The translations under genes were made by a program, and so were the position numbers. Below the pieces are notes generated by a model. That model saw only the letters and a program-made list of their open reading frames with translations. It made no database searches and had not been told where the DNA came from. Of a DNA stretch of 64,000 nucleotides, positions 36,485 to 48,788 are shown piece after piece; the stretch's first letter is position 1, and the number at the start of each line of letters is the position of its first letter. Origin of the DNA: Uloborus plumipes (lineage: Eukaryota > Arthropoda > Arachnida > Araneae > Uloboridae); contig JAXGGA010004417.1 in assembly GCA_038373865.1 (NCBI GenBank), positions 1 through 64,000 on the forward strand, written 5' to 3'.

Positions 36485-37158
36485 GTAAATGGCCTTCCAC
36501 TTTGTTTCTCCAGCCGGCAGGCAGCGTGCTAATCTGGCCCCCGTATTCATAAACTCCAGAAAAAATAGGTCCTCATCCATTAATTTATCATCTTATATAT
36601 CACGAAATAACTATCCACAATCAAGCTAGAATTACCCATCTCGTCACAATCGATAATCTATCTAAAACTTAACAGAAAGCCACAAACAATGATACCATTT
36701 TCCCTCCACCCTCTTCCAGAAAGATGACTCAGAACCTATCACCAGGTATTTCCCCAGCCAGGTATGTAGCCTTCTACTTTTTGTTTCTCCAGCCGGCAGG
36801 AAACGTGCTAATCTGGACCCCGTATTCACATCCTCCAGGAAAAAAAAGGTCCTCATCTATTAATTTATCATTTTATATAATATATTATAAATAACTATCC
36901 ACAATCAAGCTAGAATTACCCTTATCGTCGCAATCGATATATTCTATCTAAAAATTAACAAATCCACAAGCAATGATACCATTTTTCCTCCACCCCTCTT
37001 CCAGAAAGATGACTCGGCACCTATCACCAGGTATTTCCTCAGCCAGGTATATGGCCTTCCACTTTGTTTCTCCATCCGCCAGGAAGCGTGCTAATCTGGC
37101 CCCCGTATTCATATCCTCCAGGAAAAATAGGTCCTCATCCATTAATTTATCATCTTAA

Positions 37159-40100
37159 GCTCGCATACCTCGAGCTTAAATCCGAGCGGGCGCAATTCTT
37201 TTGGGCGCAGGCATTCTTCTTCTGCTCCGCATAACTTTCGGCGAGATTCCTGAGCGCCGAGATTTTCTTGAGATGGTTATAGGAGATTAAGAGTGGTGGT
37301 AAAATAAAAATGGGGAGGGGGAGGCCGTCACCAGTTCGTCATCGGGGAATTTGATTGGGAATATTTTTAGCTAATGTTGTCCTCAGTGTGATGGATGGAT
37401 GAATCATAGAAAATACAGGAGCGTAATTAAAGGGCTTGGAGGATAAAGGGGCTAAGTTACAATGGTAAGCAATGGATACAAGTAAGCAAATAAAACTTGG
37501 TACATCAAACAGTAGATGTTCGATAGACCAATTTCATACGCACAATAATAACAAAACCAGAAAATGAAAAAGCTGCAACAACTGCAATAATTAAACTTTA
37601 AAGTTTAATTACTCGCAATTTCTGTTTTGTCACTTAACCCCTTCATCTCCCAAGCCCTTCAATTGTCTTAAAAGTATGCATATTTTGGAATTATTTTGGC
37701 TATATACACTCAATAACGAAAAATAATTCGACACAACAAGAAGTTATCAGAATAAAGCGAAATTTTACGAGAGAACAAATTTTTTCGTAAAGATTAAATT
37801 TTACGTAAGTACAACAGTGAGAAAAAAAAGTGATCATTCAGGAAAAGTAAAATGATCGTTTGGTATAGGTAAAATATCACAAATGAATAGAGATTTTAGA
37901 ACCTTGCTGTACCTTCAGTCACTTATATCGTACACGCATTAGTGACACAGTCGAGCTACGAGGCGTGAAAGTTTCATATGATGTCTTACGTCATTTCGTT
38001 ACACAGTTACTGTAAAGGCGCCAGTAATTCTATAAAATTTGTCGGCTGTACAACTTATCTAACAAGTAAATCCAAACATGCTCTGCTGTAACGATTCAGG
38101 GGATCGAGAAGGTCAGACAAAGTGATAATGGGGTGGAGAAAGACCTGTGGTACCCTTGCTGTGTGACCAAATCGTTGTCGTGTTGAAAAAGGATTCTTAC
38201 GAGCCCTACCATAGCACCGATACATACGACCGATACATACGACTGAACGCATCGCTGGACCAGGCTGTCAAGTGGTCGTAGATCAATATTAGGCGGGACC
38301 GTATTTCATACGCGATGGCACCACATAACCTTACCAAAGCTCAAGGTATGAACCACTTCAAAGCAAAGGCACTATTCAAGCCTCTACGCACACGAACACG
38401 CGTGTTATTACTGCACAAGCTTAATTTGGATTCGCCGCTGAAGACGATCTGTTTAAATTTAGTTGCAGTCCATTTCCTCGTATGCTACAGTTCTCCTTAC
38501 GGTTTTGACAGTATAAAAGCCCTAAGAGAGCTTGGAAAATTATGGTCGTCGTGTTTAGTAGAGCACCTTATAAGGTTTAGCACCCCTGGCGAATTTAAGG
38601 AATTTCGATCCCCTCAGGGCCGCTCTGATTGGAGCTCACAGGATGTCCTTATGACCTTCCAAAAATGTACATATTCAGATGATTTTGATTAATTAATTTG
38701 GCAAATAGACAGACAACATTGCGAAGATTTTTTTTTCTTTTTTCAAATGGTTTAAATGATGCCCAATGTTCCTTCCCATTAGGTGTTATGTTTGTATGAT
38801 ATGTATGCTTACTTGTGTTTATCATTTGCTAAAACTAAAATTTCATTCGGTAAATTGAGAATTTTTAATTTCTCAACAATTTTATCCCCTCCCCAGCCCC
38901 TCAGCATCGATAAAACAAGTAAAACTTAAAATGTGTTCGTAAACATGATCTTTTTTTTTTTTTTGAAAATAAAGGATTGTTTCATTCCCCTCTAGCTTTT
39001 AATTTTGCGATTTTCTTTCCTTTAATATTTTTATACTAATGTAACCAAAAAATTATGATAGCAATTTTTTTTCCTATCTAATTATCGGTTGAAATGTGAT
39101 TCCCCGAGCAAAAGCCACTCTTGCCAGCCCCTGGTACGCCACTGGTCGCGTTGTACCGAGGGGAAAATCACTATAAGGACTCAAGTTTTAACAGCGTTTA
39201 ATCGATGCCAGTGCTGAAATTCTCATTGCAGATTTACACGCTGGCAGTTCTTTATTTATTTCAATGTCTTGATATTATTTATTTTCTAAGAATGATTTTA
39301 ATCACTAATTATTTCTTTTCTAGGTAAGTGTCTCTTTTGAAAGATCTATCGTTTATTCGCTACCGCTCTTTTCATCTTGGTGAGTGAGACTTTTACGAAT
39401 TTTGTTATGCAAACTGATGTTATGAAGAGCCATGCACAATTGCACATTCATACACAATGCACATGCATTTTTAATTTTCTGTAAAAATGGCCAGGTAGTC
39501 AAATAATTTCTATTTATTAGTAAGAATTTAAAAAAAATCTTTATCAAATCTGGCATACCCGACCAGACACTTCCTTTCAATATTTACTCACAAGCTGACA
39601 GAGGAAAACTTGGAGAAAATGACGATCGACTCTGAAATTAAACTGTTTGATTACGACTACAGAGCCGACTCTGCTCTGCAAAAATAATGTTATTTTACCG
39701 ACTTCAACAAGGAAGGTTATCAATTCAAGGTATATATTTTATTTTTTTTTGTTCGCACATAACATCTGACTACTGAACTATTGACATTTTTTAAATCGAT
39801 AGGAGATGTGTACTTGGTACCAGTACCATTGACGTATTGTTCACTAGAAAAAAAGTTATGGAAAACATAAATTCACTGTCATTTCCCATTAAATGATTAA
39901 AATTCAATCCATTGTTGCAAAATTTTTTGCTCCAACAGCAATATTAATAGTAACAGATGAAAAATTTGAACCAAGGCTTACTAAATCTAACACGAATCAT
40001 TAGCGGTAATGTACGTAGTATGTATTAAACTTAGAACAACGAGAAACTAAATTGCTTTGAAAATATATTAGTGACAAACGTTGATATTAAATGGCTTTGA

Positions 40101-40715
40101 TTAACTAGTACACAAATAAATACCTAGAATAACAAGATTATTTTAGTGTCAACGTTATAATTTTAGACGCGTGATAGTTTCTTCCTTTTCTTTCAGTTAT
40201 TTTATGAGCATTTACTTAAGAAAATGAGTGAGTTCCGTCATGGAAACATTACCTTATTCATAAGTACACTTACACAAAAAGAATAAACTATAACTCAATT
40301 CTGGAATAACTAGACCGACTCCACTTGGAAACTTGCTCTAAAATTACAAAATAATTTTTTCTTGAACAGGCCATCGAAAGACGTTAACATAGTTCTGAGT
40401 CGGCGCAAAAAACGATAGGTCAAATTGAAATTTTAAGCATTTTCTTTACAACTTTGCAGAGACACCACTCTGACAATTAAAAAGGAATATTTGTACCATT
40501 ACACGAATTGGTAATGAATGAAATGTATCGAATGCTTTATAAGAACTGATCCATAAAATGCTATATAGTCTAATATAGTTGCGTATGATCTATAACATTG
40601 TCTTTTGCGTCGACTTAAAAACTGTTTAAAGTAGTTGCTATGGTTTTACAGAAAATATTATTACTGTGCTTTTTAGAGCATTTTCAAACTCGAACGTCGG
40701 TGTCTATGTTATTCC
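37159..40715. other. AT-rich DNA, GC-richer island at 37,160-37,290, nothing else supported
   Basis: The island follows the triplication directly. 38,050-38,690 is also somewhat GC-richer and holds unrecognised frames on both strands (65 and 125 codons), perhaps from a decayed element. A solo TIR-like GGTACGCCACTGG ends at about 39,144 without a visible partner. Confidence 0.35.
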
Positions 40716-41053
40716 AAACTGTATAATACTACAGTATAATACAGCTAATCTAACAGTAATAAACTGTAACTGCTAATTTTATAATAATAAACTGTAAAAT
40801 TGCTAATTGTACAGTTTATTACTGTGCATTTTACAGTTTTAAACTGGAACCTCTGCTGCCACTATTATACATTTCTTTTTGCAGTATAATACAGCTAAAT
40901 TTTACGGCAATAAACTGTAAAAATGCTAAATCTACAGTAAGAAACTGCAAAATTGCTAGTTTTTCAATTTATTACTGTGCATTTTACAGTTTAAAATTCG
41001 AACCTCGGCTGCCAGTATTATACTGCAAAAATAACAGCTCATTTTTTGCAGTG
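40716..41053. mobile_element. MITE family A, copy 2
   Basis: Same ACTGTAAAA/TTTTACAGT blocks as the 18.5 kb copy, with a right end TTTTTTGCAGTG and the GAACCTC-GCTGCCA-TATTATAC marker. The left end is less clear. Confidence 0.65.
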
Positions 41054-41225
41054 TGTTACTCGAAAAGCAGTCTGACTCCGATCCCGCAGCCTCGCATACA
41101 ACTAGCACCACTTACAACTCTTCATTTCTTTTTAAATATTCTGAAAAAACATTTTCAATCATAGTGGGTGATAAATTGTTTCTAAATATCTAATAATCTT
41201 TGGAGGAATAAAATTATCCAAACTA

Positions 41226-41608
41226 CATTGTAAAAAATGAATGTTGTTTTTACAGCTAATTTTATAGTAATAAATTGTAAAAATTACTAATTTTACAGTA
41301 TTAAACTGTAAAATTGTTACTTTTACAGTGCTAAGTTGTAAAATTGCTAATTTAACAGTTTATTACCGTGTATTTTACAGTTTTTAACTGGAACCTCTGC
41401 TGCCAGTATTCTACTGTTGTTTTTACAGTATAATACCGCTAGTTTTGTGGTAATAAACTGTAAAATTGTGGTGATAAAATAAAATTGCTGATTTACAGTA
41501 ATAAACTAAAACTGCTACTTTTGCAGTTTATTATGTGCATTTTAGTTGTAAACTGGAACCTCTGCTGCCAGTATTATACTATAAAAACAACCATTTTTTT
41601 TTGTAGTG
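41226..41608. mobile_element. MITE family A, copy 3
   Basis: Left end CATTGTAAAAAATGA (a decayed CACTG) and right end TTTTTTGTAGTG, with the shared marker repeated twice inside. Confidence 0.7.
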
Positions 41609-41634
41609 TATCATTAAATTTAGCTTATAAAATA

Positions 41635-41862
41635 CCGTAAAGTCGGGTTACTTGAACCCTAAGGGGTTACTTGAGCCCATTACAGTAAAATGATAAAATC
41701 TAGGATTGGTACTTATTAGTTGAAGACTTGCACGTAGTTCCTCGTTTCTCCTCTAGGTAGAAGCACTCTGCAGTCTCTAATGCTAGTACCAAACCCAGAT
41801 TTTATCATTTTACTGTGGGCTCAAGTAACCTCCTTGTGGGTCTAAGTAACCAGACTTTACGG
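41635..41862. mobile_element. MITE family B, 228 bp, copy 1
   Basis: A palindromic element with ends CCGTAAAGTC(G)GGTTACTTG, flanked by TA (41,633-41,634 and 41,863-41,864). Inverted arms of roughly 80 bp include CAGTAAAATGATAAAATCT. It shares length and sequence with the copy at 62,569, which is inverted relative to it. Confidence 0.9.
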
Positions 41863-41864
41863 TA

Positions 41865-44800
41865 CAATAATCTAGGTGAAAAGATCATTTTTACAATGTA
41901 TACTATGCGTTTAATATTGCGAAATACTTAGTTCTGCTTTAAAAATGTCAGTCAGTTACCAGTGGTATTTGTCAATTAAATAAAGTAACACAAAGCAGAT
42001 TAAGCTTGAAAATTATCCTTTGTAACGTTTTTTCGGATAGCATATACATTATGGAAAATTTTCATAATTCTATTTCAAAACTCAAAACTAATCTTCAACA
42101 TAAACGCAAACGTATGTATGAGTCGCATCAATTATAACGCCAGGAAATTTCTGCATTCCCTGCAAACATATTTCATTGAAATTCTTCTGTGACACGGAGC
42201 CCAAAATGTATCGCTTCATACTCATCATGGAAATCACATTCGTATAATAAATAATTCAGTCGCAAAAGGTAAACGGCATTTTCATCTGGTATAAGGAATT
42301 ATTAATTAAATTGTCTTGAATGATCAAGGAAGAGAATGCGATTTTAATACTTAATGAGATACATACCCACGTAAGTCTAAATTAGAAATGACGAGGAGAC
42401 TAATATTTACAAGGCAGAGGCGCGGAACACTTTGGGCAGGCTCCTAAATAGTAGAAATGAAATTGCACGTAAATAGATTCGATTGGAGGAGCAATTTATT
42501 CAATGGTACGGAAGGCAAAATATTTTTCCTCAGTATTACGAGAGTTGAACATGTAACGCGCTGGGAAATTGTTTTATTTTCTCTTATTTACGTACTCATT
42601 CACTGACAAAATATGGAAACACACAGAAAAATTGTAAATGTCCGTCTCTTCTCGTTGTAAATTGAAGGAAAAGTCTCTGTATGGGAGCACGTTTTAAAGC
42701 AAAAGTTTCTAATTTGTGCCAACAAATTAGTTACTTAGATTGAAAATTGACCTTAATGGTCGTTTTATCTCTAATTTATAATAAGTATCTATTAATATTT
42801 TTCCTACATGTTTTTATAAAAATATAAGTCTTTTCATTGAGGTTCATAAAAGATTTTTCTTTACATTAATATATGTGTGGTAGGAGGGTGGTCAATAAAG
42901 TCATCTGATCATTTCGTTGAGAATTTATTTGTCAACCTCTATTTAAAAAAAAGAAGAGTAGCATTTATAAATTACTTTGCCGTGTGTAAATGTTACTTTC
43001 GTTGTTTTTCAGAAAGCACTTCACAAAAGAAGCGCATGCTGTTATTCTAAATAAACTGACTTGCAATGGAAAAGGAAAAGAAATGATTTTTTTGTCAGAA
43101 ACTCGTTGACTGGGGGAAAACAAGGAGTTGTAACTACAGGAAATTGTTCTCAGTGGATTAATAATGATGATGATCAATCCTCTGTATTTATTTTACTTTG
43201 TGCATGAGCTACCTTTGTACATGACTAAGACCTCATTTTAAGTACTCTCTTCACTTTTAGAACCCGTACCTTATCAACTTATATAATTTATTGGAAAAGG
43301 TTCAAAAACCAGGACTTTATATACTAGGTTTTACTCGTATATATACGCTGTAAAAAATGATTGTTGTTTTTACAGTATAATACAGATAATTTCATAGTAA
43401 TAAACTGTAAAAAACTAAACTGGCCGAGCTAATCTCGACAAGAAAAAGAAAATATACTTCAGTAGTTTTAAGCATTTGGAATTGTTTACCGGAAGCAAAT
43501 AAGTTATTTGAAATGGGGTGAATAGTTTTAAGACGGTTCTTGATCTTCATTCGGGAGCGCTTGATAAGTAATGACCGGCGGAAATGCTTCCGAAGCCAGT
43601 TGCTGGGTTTCACTTTTGTATTTGTTTACTTGTGCATATATTATTTTAAAAAAAGAAAGAGGTTGATAATTGAAGGACTTGGCAGATGAAGAGAGTTATG
43701 TGACAAAACCAAAATTTCGAGTAATTAAAGATCAAAGTTTTATTGTTGCAGTTGCTGTAGCATTTTTGTTTTCTGGATTTGTCGATAGTGAGCGTATGAT
43801 ATCTACTTTTTGATGTACCAAGTTTTATTCACTTCCCTGTATCCATTCTTACCATTGTCCAGAGTGCATTTTCAAAAAATTAGCAAAGCCCTTTCATCCT
43901 CCAAACCCTGCAATTGCAAATGCACTCATGAAATCAACGAGGAGTTCTTTCAAGGCATTGGAATTTTAAATATCGCTTCATATGGGGTGTAATTATTTGT
44001 AAGTGACGTTCATTTAATAAACATTTAAAACATTTAAAACTTTTTAGTAATTCCTCAATGCCTCCCTCCCTTTTCTTTGCAACGAGTTATACTACGCAAG
44101 GAATATTTCTCAAAGGGAGGAGCTCGGTGCCCTCTAGCCTCTACTACAGCAACATTGCCTGCAATTCGATCACATAAAAATCTCCGTAATTATTTATTTA
44201 CCGAAAAACCATGAAAACGCCGTGCACGCCCATAAAATGCACGTTTCGAATTACGGCTACATACATGCATGTACATTTTTTCTCCTCTACCCAAAGCTAT
44301 CTTCCAAATTTCTTATCACGTAATATCCACATTATGAGGTACAAGTTTCAATTACAGCCAGACATGGACCAGAAGATATCGTCATTTTTTCCCCGCTCCT
44401 CGTACCGTTAAATTTGCATCGTAAAGTCTTCTCCCCGTCGCAATAAAAACAAGCAAAAGCGACTCGTTTGCCCAATAACGAGCAGAGGAATGCCGCTCGG
44501 AATTCTTCTAATGTCTGCCTCCCCCGGAACATGCAACAAGAGACGAACTGACATACAGACAGACGTTCGGGACTGTCTCTGCACGTCAGAGAGGGGGAGT
44601 TTATGGTCATGCAATGGCGTCTTTATTTTCAAAGGGGTCAGAGAGATAAAGTTCCTTGGGAGGGTTCGTCATCTTACAGGGAATCGGGGTGTGTGGGATT
44701 GGGTCATATAATGACATGGCTGATAAGGAGGGGCACGCGAACACTTCAAATCACGGGAGTGGATGGGGGAAACGTGGAAGAATATGGACTATCCTGGTGC

Positions 44801-45383
44801 ACATTTAGGAATAAAACGGAGAAACTTCCTCCACACGGTGAAATATATTGTCTTTCCATTCTCTGTTTTATCCATATCGTCTTGAAAATAAATTCTGGAG
44901 GAAACAAATGTTCGATTTAACGTATTATGTATACAACCCTTGCCCCATATAACAATAGACAAAGGAATTCCCACCACACTCAACATATATTGTCTATCTA
45001 TTTAGACATATTTTACCCACATTTTCCTAAAAATAAGCTCGGAAGTAAACTTCTTTTTTATAAAGCTTAGACTGGTAACTCCTGGCCCACCATCCCTTTG
45101 CTGGTGTTAAAATGCTTTAACCAGTGTTATGCATAAAATACAACTTAGTTAGATAGCAGACACGTTTATATCATCCCATAGGGAAAAGAACTTCGAAATA
45201 AATTTGAATTTGAAGATTAATTTCGAAGAAACTTTGTTTTCTTGTAAAAGTAAAGTATTACATTTTTTAGGAAGCACGGAGTTTGAATCGATACTTACGT
45301 ACTATAGAGATGGAAAAACTCATTTTTTTTAAATTTACTGAATAAAATGAATATGTAGGTTCTGAACTATTATCATCATGTAC
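41865..45383. other. AT-rich DNA with a GC-richer island
   Basis: Within it lie a short MITE A fragment at 43,350-43,412 and a GC-richer stretch at about 44,410-44,720 containing an interrupted ACAGACAGACG run. Many overlapping frames there match nothing known. Confidence 0.35.
43350..43412. mobile_element. MITE family A, truncated copy
   Basis: Only the left part is present (CGCTGTAAAAAATGATTGTT to AATAAACTGTAAAA). It breaks off into unrelated sequence. Confidence 0.65.
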
Positions 45384-45640
45384 TGCAAGCACGTGTCTAG
45401 TGGTTAGAGAAGTCTGACACGGATGGGGTGGTTCCAGGATCAAATCCCGGCTCGGGCATAGATGTACTTTCTCTCCTATCCATGTCCTTTTTTGTACGAA
45501 TATGTTCTTGTGCTGTAAATGGTTACCTGCCCTATAAACGGGTCCCTATGGCATGTGTATTTTGTGGAAGACTAACTTCACTCCACATTAAGGTAACAGT
45601 TGGGAAAGTGAAGCAGCGTACCCCAAATAGCAAGAGAGAG
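45384..45640 (+). mobile_element. tRNA-derived SINE, copy 3
   Basis: Head: GTCTAGTGGTTAGAGAAGTC (A-box region), B-box-like GGATCAAATCCCGGC, then a body with CCCTATAAACGGGTCCCTAT and GAAAGTGAAGCAGCG. It parallels the minus-strand copies at 23.5 and 46.4 kb. It ends near a CAGCAGCAACAACAGCA stretch rather than poly(A). Confidence 0.82.
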
Positions 45641-46346
45641 CAGCAGCAACAACAGCAAGCACTCAGTACGGAGTTTTAATTAACAAATTATTCTACATCC
45701 AGTCACTAAATAATTATGCTTCAGCTAAATAACGATTGGAATATTACTGCCGACTCTTGGGAGAGCAAACGCCAGCCACCTAATAAAACTGAAAATTAAG
45801 GAAGGATTTTTTAACAAAAAACGCTTTTTTTTTTTGCAAACACAATGTATTAAACCTGCTTAAGTTAGTACACTATAGATTTTCATTCCCTAGCAATTCT
45901 CTCACAGTTCTCCAACTTGTTTAAGGTTTTGTTTACCATATCTTGAACTTAGTTTTTTTCCCCAACTCTTAACAACAATACTGCTGGATAATGTATTGGC
46001 TTTTGTGAGGGGCGGGGGATATAAGAGCAAAACTTTTACGATTCCGGTTTACGAAGCAAAAACTGTTATAATAGCCTATGCAGGCAACAACTATCTATTG
46101 AAAATAAGTAATCTACTTTTACCATTAACGAAAAATGGCTTCCTAACTCATATGGCAACCGTGCTGCTTCAGGAAAGAAGCAGTTCTAACAGTAATATAT
46201 GTTCTATTAGGAGCTTGTACCAAGTACTATTTTTGCAACAAAGAGAAGAGAAAGTGAAATATCCTAATTGAGTAAGAAATCTCCTCATTTGTACCTTATG
46301 TTTATTTCAAGCTGAGTTTTGTATTCTCAAAGCATCTTTAAATGAA

Positions 46347-46637
46347 TTTTTTTTTTTTTTTTTTTGGTCGTGTGCCAGCCAGGCTGGCAATTTGGTTTGC
46401 GCTGCTTCACTTTTCCAACTGTACCGTTATTTGGTGTGAAGTCCGACTTCCACAGTACACGCATGCCATAGGCACCCGTTTATAGGGTAGGCAACCTTTC
46501 ACACAACAACACATTCATACAAAGAAAGGACAAGGACAGGAGAGAGAAAGCACATCCATGCGCAAGCCGGGACTCGAACCCGGGGCCACACCATCCATGG
46601 CAGACTACTCTGACCACTAGACAAGGTGGCCGGCTTC
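46347..46637 (-). mobile_element. tRNA-derived SINE, copy 2, with poly(A) tail
   Basis: The best-preserved copy. On the minus strand it has A box GTCTAGTGGTCAGAGTAGTC, a consensus B box (GGGTTCGAGTCCCGG), the body CCCTATAAACGGGTGCCTAT, then GAAGCAGCGCAAACC and a poly(A) tail (a T-run at 46,347-46,365 on the plus strand). AAATGAA is repeated at 46,340-46,346 and 46,638-46,644, a plausible target-site duplication from LINE-type integration. No autonomous LINE is in the window. Confidence 0.88.
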
Positions 46638-46644
46638 AAATGAA

Positions 46645-48472
46645 ATTCTGCTGCTATTTGGGATTTTTTTTTAAAATCCTACTGCTCGTAGCAGCTCTTA
46701 GTTACAGATAAAAAATTAATAAAATTAGGTAAGAAGGTTTAATGCCTCATATAAACATTACTAAAAGCAAGAAGTCAATAATAACTCATAGCTAAACGAT
46801 TCCAGAAGTGATGAAGCATAGCAAGTCAAGACGATCACTTAAACTTTCGTGAAAAATATTTGGAAGATTTTCTTTTTTGAGAAAAATTCTTGCAGTGAAT
46901 TTTTTATAACTATTATTTATTCTTATCAAGTGCACATTAAACTTACATTTCATTTCATTATTTCTTTTACTAATAATGACTTAAAGCGTAGTATTTTTCT
47001 CAGATATTTTTTTACCTATTCCTTCTTTCTTACTTTTTTTTGTTTTTGTTAACTGATCACGTTATATAAAAAAGAACGCATCGATTTTCGTTAAACTAGA
47101 GGGTAAAGGAAAAAATCTTGTCGAACTAAAGAAAAGAAAAAAAATCGATTTCAAACATGAATGAAAAGTGGTGTAATTATTTGTGCTTCTTTGAGGAGCT
47201 ATCTGAGATTAATTTTTAAACAAAAGCTGTGTCGTCTAGAGAAAAACCGGGAAACATTACACCCGAGAGCTGTCCAAGAAAAAATCGATATTTAAATTGC
47301 TCGAAATCACTATCGTATGTAGGTGGGAAAAAAAGAGCACCAAGGGTGAAAGAAGAGGAGTGAATGGTGCTTTTTGGCTGTTGGTGTGAAATGATTTTCA
47401 ACTGCTTTGTCTCCTTTATTTTTTTATTTAATTCATTACCTTTCTCAGATTTATTGTATTATTTATTTTTGAGCCATTAATTATTTCGTGTTAAATTAAT
47501 TCAAAACTTTTTCGAATTAAAATATGTTTGTCGGGAAACAGTCAAAAGCGCGATAAAACCGAGGACATTAACAACGACTACTATTTCATGTTTTAGCACG
47601 CGTAAGTAATCTGATGATATGTGCAAATAACTAAAAAGTAATTTATGCTTATGTTAGAGAAAGGTATACCTACCAGAAGCAGAAGAAAGCCAGCTTAGTA
47701 ATTACGTTTTTGAACTCAGAAATAAGTTGTTTATCTGTAGACAAAAATATTTAAAGTTTTAAAGTATTGCAAATATTAATTTTTTTTTTTTTTTATCAAG
47801 ATCAAAACTTTTCCCTGGAAAATCACAAGATAGAGTGATAATGAAAAAATAAATAAATAGTGGAAATCTAAAGAGCACAGTAAAACATGTTTTTAGGTTA
47901 CACAGTATTTGCCCTTGTGTCCCCATTACCGAAATATGAGGTCTAAAGTCAGTTAAAATTATGGAAAAAGTCGTCAAATTTAGCCAGTTTAAGTGAAAAC
48001 GGAACTAGGATGTGCTAGCTATGCGCAGAGGCAGTGTCATAGCCAATGAGGTTCTACCGAGGCGAGACTATTGCTAGTTGTACTCGCTTCGACAGTACAT
48101 ATACTAAACCATTCAAACGGTAGGTGCGGGGAACCTCAGGGTGTCAAACGTCAAACTAGGATGTGCAACTGGCATTCAGACTGAAGTCTTGAGTTTTGGC
48201 ATATCTTTCATTTCTTGCCAAGTCTTGAAATTTGGCCCTTATCTTAGAATTTTGGCAAGCTTTAAGATCTTATGTCTCGAAAACGGGGATAAGAAGTAAT
48301 TTTTGCTTCAAAAAACTTCTCAATGTACTTTCGATTGCTATTTATTTCAACTTTGTTCGTTATTACACTATTCTCCTCAGTGTGGTGCCCTGGTGTAAAA
48401 ACCCCCAACCAGTTCTGCACTGTGCTCATATTAGATGACTATTCTTTACAGCTAACCAGAGTGAGCTGCTAA
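46645..48472. other. AT-rich DNA, nothing supported
   Basis: 47,200-47,400 and 48,010-48,180 are slightly GC-richer and unique-looking. No gene is identified. Confidence 0.35.
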
Positions 48473-48476
48473 ATAT

Positions 48477-48775
48477 TGTCGCGTAGATGAAGTCAATGAA
48501 TAGAGCAGTTGTTAGTCTCAACTCGAGATTGTTTATTCTGACCAGGAATGAACGTTACATCCACTTATATACAATTGAGCAAAGTTCTAGAACATTCCAG
48601 ACTCGGAAAGATGCAGAAATTAATAGAACATTCGAGAACACAGTAGAAAGGAAATTATAATAAAACAAAGTCAATTCACCCTGACTGGGGTTCGAACTCA
48701 TGTTGTCCCGATGGCAGGCGAGAACTCTACCACTGAGCCACCGTTATCCATGATTGGAGGTAAAAGTTCGCTACA
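48477..48775 (-). repeat. 3' LTR of the Gypsy element
   Basis: 299 bp, starting TGTAGCGAAC and ending CTACGCGACA in sense. Contains the tRNA-Gly-like segment (48,681-48,747), a TATATAAG box (48,564-48,571) and AATAAA (48,532-48,537, minus strand), which can serve as the polyadenylation signal. Confidence 0.97.
48681..48747 (-). other. tRNA-Gly-like segment inside the 3' LTR
   Basis: Duplicate of the segment in the 5' LTR, with A and B boxes in the same sense. Confidence 0.7.
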
Positions 48776-48788
48776 TTTCCCCCCTCTT
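48776..48788 (-). promoter_or_regulatory. Polypurine tract
   Basis: AAGAGGGGGGAAA in sense, directly abutting the 3' LTR and overlapping the pol stop codon by two bases. Primes plus-strand DNA synthesis in this element class. Confidence 0.85.

Larger units (their letters stand above)
34296..37158 (+). repeat. 280-bp segment in three tandem copies, first copy split by two insertions
   Basis: Copies contain ATAACTATCCACAA-CAAGC, CCAGAAAGATGACTC and CGTGCTAATCTGG-CCCCGT. Copy A starts at 34,296 and resumes at 34,751 and 36,485. Copy B starts at about 36,601 and copy C at about 36,880. The AATCTGG marks at 36,531, 36,810 and 37,093 give spacings of 279 and 283 bp. Confidence 0.9.

Noticed and set aside
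38315..38692. 125-codon open frame
   Set aside because: No family resemblance; the region may be a decayed repeat.
39119..39144. Solo GGTACGCCACTGG transposon-like end
   Set aside because: No inverted partner or target duplication found, so no element can be bounded.
48681..48747. Genuine tRNA-Gly gene
   Set aside because: The segment is duplicated as part of the LTR, the acceptor stem does not pair and the 3' half diverges from tRNA-Gly.
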